NCBI RefSeq assembly: GCF_010974825.1 | Contig: NZ_JAAILA010000013.1 | Location: forward strand, 1-64,000 | Direction of reading: 5' to 3' | Source of the DNA: Aeromonas rivipollensis | GTDB taxonomy: Bacteria > Pseudomonadota > Gammaproteobacteria > Enterobacterales > Aeromonadaceae | DNA length: 64,000 nucleotides | Shown: positions 1 to 7,487 of the stretch, one piece after another | Position numbering within the stretch: position 1 is the first letter of the stretch | Layout of the letters: the number at the start of each line of letters is the position of its first letter | Notes under the pieces: generated by a model | The model's input: only the letters and a program-made list of their open reading frames with translations | Databases searched by the model: none | Told to the model about the DNA's origin: nothing | Translations under genes and position numbers: made by a program

Positions 1-98
1 TTACCTGATTGTTTACTACAAATGGCGGCGTCCACATCAACACAATGATGGGAGCGTGCCAGCAAAAGGCGAGGATCGGCCTAACCCAGTTTCCGGAT

Positions 99-530
99 TT
101 AGTTGAAGACGACACTATCCCCTAGCGACTTGATGAAGTAGCCGATGTAGTTCTTCTGATTGCTGAGTTCTTTGGGGGCCCACGAGAGCGCCTTCTCTTT
201 CAGATAACGCTCACTGAGTTCTGAGAGTGCAGGGGATGAAATGGCAGAAGGAGTCGCAGAGACTGCCTTAGGGACAGGGTTGGCCGCTGAGGGTGTCTGT
301 TGCGATAGCTGCTGCTGAGGCTCCGGCGAGGAGCTTGATTGAAGTTCTGGCTGGGCAGCCACAGGCTTTACCCGAGAGCGCGCGCAGGCAAGCAACTGGG
401 CCACCTTGCTTCGTGCGACCAGCTTGTCCCGAGTACGGAGAGATTTCTTGATGTCTTTGCGGCGACCACAGGGGAGCACTGTCACCTTGTGGTAGTACCA
501 GATACCTTGCGGAGAGAGCCAGAGATTCAC
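99..530 (-). pseudogene. Truncated tyrosine-recombinase (integrase) fragment
   Basis: About 143 codons are left of a phage/island integrase; intact members run to roughly 400 residues. The N-terminus has the DNA-binding pattern seen in integrases of this family (LWLSPQGIWYY, then a basic stretch with KKSLRTRDK). A Ser/Pro/Gln-rich linker follows, then the start of the core-binding helix bundle (LSERYLKEKALSWAPKE). The frame stops before any catalytic R-H-R-Y residue, so the protein cannot recombine DNA. I chose a GTG start at 530 because AGGAG lies 8 bases upstream; an ATG at 650 would lie inside ffs. It ends about 90 bp downstream of the ffs 3' end, the usual place for an integrase of an element inserted at that RNA gene. 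Confidence 0.72.
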
Positions 531-619
531 TATGAAGACTCCTGATCCATCCACACAAAGTGGATTACCAAGAGGTCTGAAGGGGGCTATTAGCTGTAAC
601 TTATTGATTTTCAGAAACA

Positions 620-732
620 GGTGGTGGCCCCACCAGCCACATCCCGGCACTCGAGTCCCCCGCCTTGGCTGCTACCTTCCGGTCCTGACCAGGTTGACGA
701 GTTATCAATGCGAGAGGACCAATGGGACCACC
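620..732 (-). ncRNA. ffs: 4.5S RNA of the signal recognition particle
   Basis: The minus strand carries the universally conserved SRP RNA apical domain: GGTCAGGACCGGAAGGTAGC, then CAGCCAAGGC and GTGCCGGGATG. The ends pair as GGTGGTCCCA with GGGGCCACCACC to give the long terminal helix. The length of about 113 nt matches the 114-nt E. coli RNA. It binds Ffh to target membrane proteins co-translationally. A strong promoter lies immediately upstream and a truncated integrase lies just past the 3' end. Confidence 0.96.
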
Positions 733-739
733 GGCGAGG

Positions 740-768
740 AGAATAGGCAAACTGGCCTGCCAATGCAA
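740..768 (-). promoter_or_regulatory. Sigma-70 promoter of ffs
   Basis: On the minus strand there is TTGCAT (763-768), a 17-bp spacer and TATTCT (740-745). The -10 box ends about 7 bases before the first base of 4.5S RNA, which is the spacing expected for a stable RNA promoter. Confidence 0.85.
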
Positions 769-826
769 TGGCTTTCTGCCAGGAGACGAACCGTTCGCCT
801 TATTTTTCAACAATCTGCCGAATGGA

Positions 827-1615
827 TCAGCTAAACAGCATGAATTTGGCCCCCACCACCAGCATCAGCAGGGCGAACGCCTGCTTGAGCCGCTTGGGAG
901 AGAGGCGATGGGCCAGCTTGGCGCCGACACGGGCAAACTGGGTGCTGGTGAGCACTATGCCAAGCAGGGCCGGCAGATAGATGTAGCCGACACTCCACTC
1001 GGGCAGATCGGCGTGACCCCAGCCGGCATAGAGGTAGCTCAGGCTGCCCGCCAGGGCGATGGGCATGCTGCAGGCGGCAGAGGCCGCCACGGCGTTGCGC
1101 ATGGGCACCGAGTTCCAGCTGAGGTAAGGCACCGTCATGGAGCCCCCCCCTATGCCAAACAGCGCCGAGAGCCAGCCGATGACGGTGCCCGCAATGCCGG
1201 TGCCGACCGGCCCTGGCATCTGGCGCTCCGCCTTGGGCTTGAGGTTCAGCCCCATCTGCAGGGCCATGGTCCAGGCGAAGCAGCCGATGATGATGTTGAG
1301 GGTGCTGGCGCTGAGCTGGCTGGCGGTCAGGCCGCCGAGCCAGGCGCCGATGAACATGCCCGCCCCCAGGCGTCGGATCATCACCCAGTCGACGGCCCCC
1401 GCCTCCTGATGTGCCCGCAGGGAACTGAAGCCGGTGAAGATCATGGTTGGCAGGGAGGTACCAAGCGCGAGGTGGGTAATGATCTCCGGGGCCACCCCCT
1501 GGGCATGAAAGCTGAGTACCAGCACAGGCACTATGATGAGCCCGCCACCGATCCCGAACAGTCCCGCCAGCATGCCCGCGAAGGCCCCCAACACCAGATA
1601 ACCCACAAACAGCAT
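827..1615 (-). CDS. TauE/SafE (TSUP) family membrane transporter
   Basis: A 262-residue, strongly hydrophobic protein of the 'sulfite exporter TauE/SafE' family, which moves sulfur-containing or organic anions across the inner membrane. Two halves each carry the family glycine motif: GMLAGLFGIGGGLIIVP near residues 14-30 and SALFGIGGGSMTVPYL near residues 150-165, as expected for this internally duplicated fold. Roughly eight membrane segments can be read. The substrate cannot be assigned. It is transcribed alone, away from arcD, with a perfect inverted repeat at 1636-1660 just upstream of its start. Confidence 0.88.
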   Translation of the reverse strand: MLFVGYLVLGAFAGMLAGLFGIGGGLIIVPVLVLSFHAQGVAPEIITHLALGTSLPTMIFTGFSSLRAHQEAGAVDWVMIRRLGAGMFIGAWLGGLTASQLSASTLNIIIGCFAWTMALQMGLNLKPKAERQMPGPVGTGIAGTVIGWLSALFGIGGGSMTVPYLSWNSVPMRNAVAASAACSMPIALAGSLSYLYAGWGHADLPEWSVGYIYLPALLGIVLTSTQFARVGAKLAHRLSPKRLKQAFALLMLVVGAKFMLFS

Positions 1616-1635
1616 AAAAATTCCTTATATAGCTA

Positions 1636-1660
1636 AATGGCGGTCTAGTTGACCGCCATT
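1636..1660. promoter_or_regulatory. Perfect inverted repeat upstream of the TSUP gene
   Basis: AATGGCGGTC and GACCGCCATT form 10-bp arms around TAGTT, about 20 bp ahead of the TSUP start codon and directly next to the arcD terminator. It could be an operator or an extra hairpin; it has no U-run in either direction. Confidence 0.5.
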
Positions 1661-1664
1661 TCCC

Positions 1665-1697
1665 ATAAAAAAAGAGATGGCGTCATGCCATCTCTTT
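1665..1697 (-). terminator. Rho-independent terminator of the arcD-like gene
   Basis: Minus-strand stem AAAGAGATGGC / GCCATCTCTTT with a 5-base loop, followed by a run of T. It starts about 10 bases past the arcD stop codon. Confidence 0.9.
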
Positions 1698-1707
1698 ATT
1701 GTGCCGA

Positions 1708-3144
1708 TTAATGCAGGGGAATGGTACCGTCCATCACCTTGTAGAAGGCCAGCACGGCGCAACCGAGCAGGGCCGCCGTCATCCCGCGCTCCAGCCGGTT
1801 GAGGCTGCGCAGGCCGTGGTGCTGGCGCGCCTTCCAGTAGATGAAGATGCCGGGGCTGTAGAGCAGCGCCACCAGCAGCAGGTACTCCACCCCGGCGGCA
1901 TAGACCAGCCAGCAGCCGTAGACGGTGGCCACCAGGGCCAGCAGCAGATCACGCTTGCGCTGATGGGGCTGGTGCTCGTAGGTGGTGCCCTGCAGCGCCA
2001 GCTTGAGGCCATAGGCGCCGGAGAAGACGTAAGGCACCAGGGCCGCCGAGGTGGCGATGTTGACCAGCGCCAGATAGGTGCTGCTCTGGAAGTAGATGAT
2101 GATGAGGAAGGCTTGCACCAGGCAGGTGGAGCACCAGAGCGACACCTGAGGCGAGCCGTTCTTGTTCTCCTTGGCAAACCAGGCCGGGAAGACCCCTGTC
2201 TTGCCCGCGATGTAGGGTACTTCCGCCGCCAGCACGGTCCAGCTCAGCAGGGCCCCCATCACGGAGATCACCAGGCCGATGTTGATGAGCCAGGCGCCCC
2301 AGGGGCCGACCACGGCTTCCAGTATCATGGCGGTGGAGGGATTCTTCAGGGCCGCCAGCTGCGGCTGGTTCATGACACCGAGGGAGAACAGGGTCACCAT
2401 GACGTAGAGCGCCAGGGCGCCGAGCAGCGCAAGTACGGTGGCACGGCCCACGTCCTTGCGATGACGGGCACGGGCGGAGACCACCACGGCCCCCTCTATG
2501 CCGATGAAGACCCAGAGCGTCACCTTCATGGTGGACTTGACCTGATCCATCACGGAACCCAGCTCGGTGTTGCCCTGCCCCCAGATGTCCAGGGTGAAGG
2601 TCTCCATGTTGAAGGCGAGCAGGACGGCGACGCAGAAGACGATGAGGGGCACCATCTTGGCGATGGTGGTGACTATGTTCACCAGGGCCGCCACCTGGAT
2701 GCCGCGCAGCACCAGGGCGTGCACCGACCAGATGAGGAGTGAGGCGAGGGTGATGGCGACCGGGGTGTTGCCGTCGCCGAAGATGACGTTGTCCGGCGTG
2801 TCGAAGAAGTAGCTCAGGGCGCTGAACACCACTATGGCGTAGGAGACGTTGGCCAGCAGCTGGCAGAGCCAGTAGCCCCAGGCGGCGTTGAAACCGACGA
2901 AATCACCGAAACCGGCCTTGGCGTAACTGAAGATGCCCCCATCGAGATCCGGGCGACGCATGGAGAGGTTCTGGTAGACCAGGGCGAGGCAGATCATGCC
3001 GATCCCGGTGATGGCCCACCCCAGGGCGACGGCCCCGGCGCTGGCGTGCGCTGCGATGTTTTGTGGCAGACTGAAGACCCCGGCACCGACCATGGAGCCG
3101 ATCACCAGCGAAATGAGGGCGCCGAGCCCTAGTTTCTTGTCCAT
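1708..3144 (-). CDS. arcD: Arginine/ornithine antiporter, ArcD-like (APC superfamily)
   Basis: A 478-residue basic amino acid antiporter of the APC superfamily. The N-terminus LGALISLVIGSMVGAGVFSLP contains the APC glycine-rich helix-1 motif (GSMVGAGVF) used in substrate binding, and about 12-13 hydrophobic segments follow. The overall pattern matches ArcD-type arginine:ornithine exchangers rather than lysine permeases. It is monocistronic here; no arcABC deiminase genes are adjacent, so whether it serves arginine deimination or polyamine precursor exchange cannot be told. The start ATG at 3144 is the first in frame. A good sigma-70 promoter lies about 100 bp upstream. Confidence 0.82.
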   Translation of the reverse strand: MDKKLGLGALISLVIGSMVGAGVFSLPQNIAAHASAGAVALGWAITGIGMICLALVYQNLSMRRPDLDGGIFSYAKAGFGDFVGFNAAWGYWLCQLLANVSYAIVVFSALSYFFDTPDNVIFGDGNTPVAITLASLLIWSVHALVLRGIQVAALVNIVTTIAKMVPLIVFCVAVLLAFNMETFTLDIWGQGNTELGSVMDQVKSTMKVTLWVFIGIEGAVVVSARARHRKDVGRATVLALLGALALYVMVTLFSLGVMNQPQLAALKNPSTAMILEAVVGPWGAWLINIGLVISVMGALLSWTVLAAEVPYIAGKTGVFPAWFAKENKNGSPQVSLWCSTCLVQAFLIIIYFQSSTYLALVNIATSAALVPYVFSGAYGLKLALQGTTYEHQPHQRKRDLLLALVATVYGCWLVYAAGVEYLLLVALLYSPGIFIYWKARQHHGLRSLNRLERGMTAALLGCAVLAFYKVMDGTIPLH

Positions 3145-3242
3145 CTCAAACCTGTTTTATTAAGCGGCGGCTGAGCATCCGTATTCATACAGCGCGCGAC
3201 ATGGGAGGGGCGATAAATCCGTACCCCGTGAAAAAGGCGGCA

Positions 3243-3271
3243 ACTATATTGCATGACTATTCCGACCGCAA
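3243..3271 (-). promoter_or_regulatory. Predicted sigma-70 promoter of arcD-like gene
   Basis: Minus strand: TTGCGG (3266-3271), 17-bp spacer, TATAGT (3243-3248). It implies an approximately 90-nt leader. Confidence 0.55.
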
Positions 3272-3480
3272 TCCTTCGCAGTGCCAATCATGCACCGCCT
3301 TGACCGCGCGCAATTCTACAGCACTCACTCACCCGGCCTGTGAGCTGGTTCAAATTCAGAAAGACCCGTTGATCTTTCACGTTTTTCCATGATGTCAGCC
3401 CTGTTTTTCGAAGAAGCCCTGCATGCCCATGCAGCGAGTCTCCCTGGGCGTCAGGCAGGTCTTTGGGTTTAAACGGCCAT

Positions 3481-3511
3481 AAAAATGCCCCTGTGCCAGT
3501 GGCAAGGGGCA
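3481..3511 (-). terminator. Terminator of the valine/isoleucine catabolic operon
   Basis: Minus-strand hairpin TGCCCCTTGCC...GGCACAGGGGCA followed by TTTTT, 20 bases past the SDR stop codon. Confidence 0.9.
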
Positions 3512-3531
3512 TGGGCGGATCGCCGCCGGGG

Positions 3532-4293
3532 TTAGAGTCGCAGACCGCCGTCGAGATCGATGATACGCCCGGACAGGTAGTCGTTGGCGAGGATGAATTG
3601 CACCGTCTGGGCCAGTTGCTCCCCCTGCCCCAGGGCGCCGACCGGAATGGCCTGCTGCATCCGGGCCATCGCCTCCGGCTTCATGGCCGCCGTCATGTCG
3701 GTGGCAAAGACACCGGGGGCTATGCCCATCACCCGGATGCCGTGGCGGGCCAGCTCCCGCCCCCAGGTCACCACCAGGGAGGCGACCCCCGCCTTGCTGG
3801 CGGCATAGTTGCTCTGGCCTATATTGCCCGCACGGGCGATGGAGGAGATGTTGATGATGACGCCCCCCCGCCCCCCTTTCGCCATCAGCGCCGCCCCCTC
3901 GCGGCCGCAGAGGAAGGTGCCGGTGAGGTTGACGTCGATGACGGCCTGCCACTGGGCCAGGCTCATCTTCTCCACCAGCGCCCCCTCTTTGACCTTGATG
4001 AGCATGCCGTCCCGCAATATGCCGGCGCAGTTGACCAGCCCATGCAGGGCGCCGAGCTGCTCCTCCATGGCGGCAAAGGTCGCCTCCACCTCGGGCTCAT
4101 CCGCCACGTTGCAGACGAACAGGGCGCAGCGACCATCCCGGCTGCGCACCTCGGCCTCGGTCACCTCCAGATCGGCGCGGTTGACGTCGACCAGGGCCAA
4201 TATGGCCCCCTGACTGGCCAGACGCAGGGCGATGGCGCGGCCAAGCCCCCGTCCCGCTCCCGTGATGGCGATGACTTTATCTGTGATATCCAT
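3532..4293 (-). CDS. ivdG: Short-chain dehydrogenase (IvdG/2-methyl-3-hydroxyacyl-CoA dehydrogenase-like)
   Basis: A 253-residue classical SDR. The Rossmann motif TGAGRGLG is at residues 11-18, NCAG at 88-91, the catalytic serine around 150-151, and Y163-xxx-K167. It is the last gene of a minus-strand operon for branched-chain acyl-CoA breakdown. In related gammaproteobacteria the same position is held by IvdG, thought to oxidise 2-methyl-3-hydroxybutyryl-CoA from isoleucine; annotation engines usually call it FabG-like. I place the start at 4293 (MDITDKV), where AAGGAG stands 7 bases upstream, not at the longer frame from 4356. A degenerate copy of the mmsB 3' end lies just upstream. Confidence 0.85.
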   Translation of the reverse strand: MDITDKVIAITGAGRGLGRAIALRLASQGAILALVDVNRADLEVTEAEVRSRDGRCALFVCNVADEPEVEATFAAMEEQLGALHGLVNCAGILRDGMLIKVKEGALVEKMSLAQWQAVIDVNLTGTFLCGREGAALMAKGGRGGVIINISSIARAGNIGQSNYAASKAGVASLVVTWGRELARHGIRVMGIAPGVFATDMTAAMKPEAMARMQQAIPVGALGQGEQLAQTVQFILANDYLSGRIIDLDGGLRL

Positions 4294-4352
4294 AAATGCT
4301 CCTTGTTGCCTGGACCCGGATGACGGGAAAGAATGAATGGCAGGCTCCCGCA

Positions 4353-4472
4353 TCACATAGCGCCGGGCTCGTCCTGGGGTTTATCCAGATAGAGTTCGAG
4401 AATGCTGGAAAAATCCCGTGCGCCCTGCCCCTTTGCAGCGTGCAAGTTGAAGAGAGTGATGAGAGGCCAGCG
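4353..4472 (-). pseudogene. Remnant copy of the mmsB 3' end
   Basis: Read on the minus strand, this stretch translates to LFNLHAAKGQGARDFSSILE, continues LYLDKPQDE and stops at 4353-4355. The tail of the intact mmsB next to it reads LFNLHASQGQECKDFSSILA then LYLGKAQGE. The two DNA copies are alignable but diverged, with a short frame-disturbing indel just upstream of LFNLH. There is no start codon or ribosome site, so it is a relic rather than a gene. It lies between mmsB and ivdG, in the same orientation. Confidence 0.85.
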
Positions 4473-4475
4473 TTC

Positions 4476-5399
4476 TCACTTCTCACCCTGAGCCTTACCG
4501 AGATACAACGCTAGGATACTGGAGAAATCCTTGCACTCCTGACCCTGGCTTGCGTGCAGGTTAAAGAGGTTGCGGGCCAGCGCCCCCATGGGCACGGCGC
4601 TGTGGGCGTGCTCGGCCAGCGCCATGGCGAGCCCCAAATCTTTGACCATCAGCCGGGTCATGAAGCCCCCCTCATAGTTGCGGGATGCGGGGACATTCTC
4701 CATCACCCCGGGCCAGGGGTTGTAGCGCTCCAGGCTCCAGTTGTTGCCCGAGCTCTTGCCCATGATGGTGGAGAGCACGCCCGGATCCAGCCCCTCCTTG
4801 ACCCCGAGCGCCAGGGCCTCTGCGGTGCCCGCCATGTGGATAGCGAGCAGCATGTTGTTGCACATCTTGGCGATCTGCCCCGCCCCGAGCGCCCCGGCAT
4901 GGAACAGGTTCTGCCCCATGCAGGCGAGCACCGGCTTGGCCGCCTCGAAATCGGCGCTCTCGCCACCGACGATAAAGGTGAGGGTGCCCGCCGCGGCACC
5001 AGCCACCCCGCCGGAGACGGGAGCATCGAGGAAGCGGATGCCCCGCGCCTTCGCCGCCGTCCCCACAGCGCGGGCCGAGGCCACGTCTATGGTGGAGCAG
5101 TCGATCACCAGGGCCCCCGTCGGCAAGGCCCCCAGCAGATCCTGACCGCCCCTCTCTCCTGCACTCTCGCCGAGCCAGAGCGCGCGCACATGATCCCCGG
5201 CAGGCAGCATGCTGATGGCCAGATCGCAGCCGGTGACTGCCTCCCGGGCATCCCCGGCGACGATGCAACCGGCCTTGATGGCCCGATCCAGGCTCTCGGG
5301 CACCAGATCAAAGACCTGCACTGCATGGCCCGCCCTGGCGAGGTTCGCGGCCATGGGTCCTCCCATGTTGCCGAGCCCGATAAATCCAATCCTTGTCAT
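4476..5399 (-). CDS. mmsB: 3-hydroxyisobutyrate dehydrogenase
   Basis: A 307-residue NAD-dependent beta-hydroxyacid dehydrogenase of valine degradation, oxidising 3-hydroxyisobutyrate to methylmalonate semialdehyde, the substrate of MmsA encoded upstream. Visible motifs are GLGNMG (residues 8-13, dinucleotide binding), DAPVSGG (125-131, substrate binding) and the catalytic GQIAKMCNN with K168 and N171. The start at 5399 follows AAGGAG and gives the usual length; the same frame stays open upstream without homology. It follows the hydrolase gene by 58 bp, in the biochemical order. A diverged second copy of its last ~35 codons persists just downstream. Confidence 0.93.
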   Translation of the reverse strand: MTRIGFIGLGNMGGPMAANLARAGHAVQVFDLVPESLDRAIKAGCIVAGDAREAVTGCDLAISMLPAGDHVRALWLGESAGERGGQDLLGALPTGALVIDCSTIDVASARAVGTAAKARGIRFLDAPVSGGVAGAAAGTLTFIVGGESADFEAAKPVLACMGQNLFHAGALGAGQIAKMCNNMLLAIHMAGTAEALALGVKEGLDPGVLSTIMGKSSGNNWSLERYNPWPGVMENVPASRNYEGGFMTRLMVKDLGLAMALAEHAHSAVPMGALARNLFNLHASQGQECKDFSSILALYLGKAQGEK

Positions 5400-5457
5400 T
5401 CTTTGCTCCTTGCTCAGTTCATTATCCGGCACCTCGGCCGGCGCGCCCTTGGCAGCG

Positions 5458-6555
5458 CTAGGCCAGGGGGTTGGTCCCCTCGGGCCAGCGATAGAAATCG
5501 TCGAGCCACTCGGTGCCGGGCCGGGGCGGCTGCCAGCGGGGGGACTTGTCCTTGTCGATGAGCAGGGCCCGCACCCCTTCCACGAAATCCCCCTTGAGCA
5601 CGCAGTTGACCGAGAGCGCCAGCTCGTCGGCAAACACCTCGGCCAGGGACTGGCGGCGCGCCGTCCAGTACTGGCGCCACAGGATGGCGCGGCTGATGGG
5701 GCTGCCGGTGCGGCAGGTGTCGCGGGCCCGGGCCAGGTCGGGCTCGTCCAGTTCGGCCCTGTCCAACCTGTCCAGCACCCCTTGCAGGGTGCGTCCGGCC
5801 AGCAGGGCATGGATCCTGGCCTGATGAGGCAGGATCACGGGGGCCGGCAACTGCTCGCCAGCCTCGGCGTGCAGCCCGCCCAGCAGCCTATCTATCTGCT
5901 CGCGTGGATCTCCCTGGTCGGCCCAGTCGAGGGCGGCGAGCCGCGCCGGCAGCTCCGCCCGCTCACGGCTCGCCATGGCGTGATCCGCAAGCCCCAACCC
6001 CAGGGCGTCCGCCCCGTTGAAGCGGGCACCGGTCAGGCCAAGCCAAAGCCCGAGTCGCCCGGGCATGCGGCTCAAGAACCAGCTGGCCCCCACGTCCGGG
6101 TAGAGGCCTATGGTCACCTCCGGCATGGCGAACAGGCTCTTCTCGGTCACCACCCTAAAGTCGGCGCCGGCAAAGAGGCCGATACCGCCCCCCATGCAGA
6201 TGCCGTCCGCCACGCAGACGAGCGGCTTGCTGTAGCTGTGGATATGGTGATCCAGCCGGTATTCCTGTTCAAAAAAGTCGCGGGCATAGGCAAAGAGCGC
6301 CTGCTCGCTCTCCTCCTGCTGGCGGTAATAGAAGGAGCGGATGTCGCCACCGGCGCAGAATGCCTTCTCCCCGGCCCCCTGCAACAGCACGCAGACCACG
6401 GCAGGATCCTGCTCCCACGCGGTGAGCGCCCCTTGCAGGCGCTGGATCATCGGCAGGCTCAGGGCGTTGAGGGAGGCGGGGCTGTCCAGGGTCAGGATGC
6501 CGATGAGGTGCCCGTCCGCCGTGGGATGGGTTGCCAGGCGCACGGGTTCAGTCAT
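5458..6555 (-). CDS. ivdE: 3-hydroxyisobutyryl-CoA hydrolase (crotonase superfamily)
   Basis: A 365-residue crotonase-fold protein, about 100 residues longer than a hydratase, as is typical of HIBCH-type hydrolases. The oxyanion-hole segments are FCAGGDIR (66-73) and CMGGGIG (near 120-126). Glu146 in MPEVTIG and Asp154 in YPDVG are spaced 8 apart, like the Glu/Asp pair used for thioester hydrolysis in HIBCH. It frees 3-hydroxyisobutyrate for MmsB. The ATG at 6555 overlaps the stop codon of the preceding hydratase gene by 8 bases, implying translational coupling. Confidence 0.9.
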   Translation of the reverse strand: MTEPVRLATHPTADGHLIGILTLDSPASLNALSLPMIQRLQGALTAWEQDPAVVCVLLQGAGEKAFCAGGDIRSFYYRQQEESEQALFAYARDFFEQEYRLDHHIHSYSKPLVCVADGICMGGGIGLFAGADFRVVTEKSLFAMPEVTIGLYPDVGASWFLSRMPGRLGLWLGLTGARFNGADALGLGLADHAMASRERAELPARLAALDWADQGDPREQIDRLLGGLHAEAGEQLPAPVILPHQARIHALLAGRTLQGVLDRLDRAELDEPDLARARDTCRTGSPISRAILWRQYWTARRQSLAEVFADELALSVNCVLKGDFVEGVRALLIDKDKSPRWQPPRPGTEWLDDFYRWPEGTNPLA

Positions 6556-7345
6556 GGGACTCTCCCGCGCTCTTGTCATAACGCCAGCGCGGGGCACGCT
6601 TCTCGAGGAAGGCCGCCACCCCCTCGCGCTGGTTGGCATCGTCAAACAGGGCGAGGAACAGGCTGCGCTCCAGGGGCAGGGCCGCATCCCTGTGGCCGCT
6701 GCGCCCCTGGTTGATGAGCTGCTTGCAGGCGCGCAGGGCGCTGGGGCTCTGGCGCTCCACCCGCTGGGCCATCTGCTGCGCCGCCGTCCAGGCGTGCCCT
6801 TCGGTCACCACCTCCTCCACCAGCCCCATCTCGTAGGCCAGGGTGGCGCTCACCTTCTCGCCACAGAGGATCATCCGCTTGGCCCAGCCCGGCCCCACCA
6901 GCTCGGTGAGCCGCTGGGTGCCGCCGGCGCAGGGCAGCAAGCCCACCGAGGCCTCAGGCAACCCCAGCAGCGCCTGCTGCTCGGCGATGCGAATGTCACA
7001 GGCCAGCGCCACCTCCAATCCGCCCCCCATGGCAAAGCCATTGATGGCGGCTATGCTCACCCCGTGGAAGCGGGCCAGCGCCTCGAAGGCGCGACCGAAG
7101 GCCTCTGCCACCTCGCGGGCGTGCTCCGGGTTGCCGTCGGCAAACATCTTGAGATCGGCGCCGGCGCAGAAGAACTTGTCCCCCGCCCCGCGGATCACCA
7201 GGGCCACCACATCGGGGCGGCTGTCGAGCTCCACCATCATCTGCAAGAAAGCCTGCAGGCTGGCCAGAGTCCAGGTGTTGGCAGGCGGGTGGTCGAGCGT
7301 GATGTAGGCCACGTGACCGTGATATTCGAGCCTGATCCTTGTCAT
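6548..7345 (-). CDS. ivdD: Enoyl-CoA hydratase of branched-chain acyl-CoA catabolism
   Basis: A 265-residue crotonase with both hydratase glutamates: GGGLEVAL (E111) and LPEASVGLLP (E131). FCAGADLKMF forms the oxyanion loop at 59-68. It should hydrate methacrylyl-CoA or tiglyl-CoA made by the acyl-CoA dehydrogenase next to it. Start 7345 was chosen from the conserved MTRI beginning and an AAGGA 10 bases upstream. A six-codon open frame that repeats the first bases of this gene ends on its start codon (ATGA). The 3' end overlaps ivdE by 8 bases. Confidence 0.9.
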   Translation of the reverse strand: MTRIRLEYHGHVAYITLDHPPANTWTLASLQAFLQMMVELDSRPDVVALVIRGAGDKFFCAGADLKMFADGNPEHAREVAEAFGRAFEALARFHGVSIAAINGFAMGGGLEVALACDIRIAEQQALLGLPEASVGLLPCAGGTQRLTELVGPGWAKRMILCGEKVSATLAYEMGLVEEVVTEGHAWTAAQQMAQRVERQSPSALRACKQLINQGRSGHRDAALPLERSLFLALFDDANQREGVAAFLEKRAPRWRYDKSAGESHD

Positions 7346-7362
7346 TGCACTGTCCTTGTCAT
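7342..7362 (-). other. Six-codon coupled mini-ORF duplicating the ivdD start
   Basis: Reads MTRTVQ then TGA, with the TGA overlapping the ivdD ATG as ATGA. Its first 10 bases, ATGACAAGGA, repeat exactly the first 10 bases of ivdD. It is probably a micro-duplication of the start region; translation is possible but unproven. Confidence 0.5.
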
Positions 7363-7487
7363 TAAACCTGCCGCCATGATGACAGGGTTGAATGGAGCCG
7401 AAATTCGGCTGGCTCACAAAGCCTGACGACGGCGCGGCGCCTGTCCGTCGCCCCCCAGCAACAAGAGGCGGAGGACGCGCTGCCCCC

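Larger units (their letters stand above)
3145..3531. other. Intergenic region between arcD and the valine operon end
   Basis: 387 bp with no convincing gene. It holds the arcD leader and promoter (minus strand) and, at 3481-3511, the terminator of the upstream minus-strand catabolic operon. Short open frames here lack ribosome binding sites. Confidence 0.6.

Noticed and set aside
1-98. Continuation of the integrase or a transposase end at the window edge
   Set aside because: Reading on from the stop at 99 gives no integrase motif, and the piece is too short to name.
99-650. Integrase start at the ATG at 650
   Set aside because: It would place the first codons inside the ffs RNA; the GTG at 530 has a proper ribosome site.
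1699-2742. A long plus-strand open frame opposite the ArcD-like gene
   Set aside because: Shadow of a membrane protein gene; histidine/glutamine/glycine-rich translation typical of antisense GC-rich frames.
3201-3512. Small open frames between arcD and ivdG
   Set aside because: No ribosome sites, and they overlap a terminator or the arcD leader.
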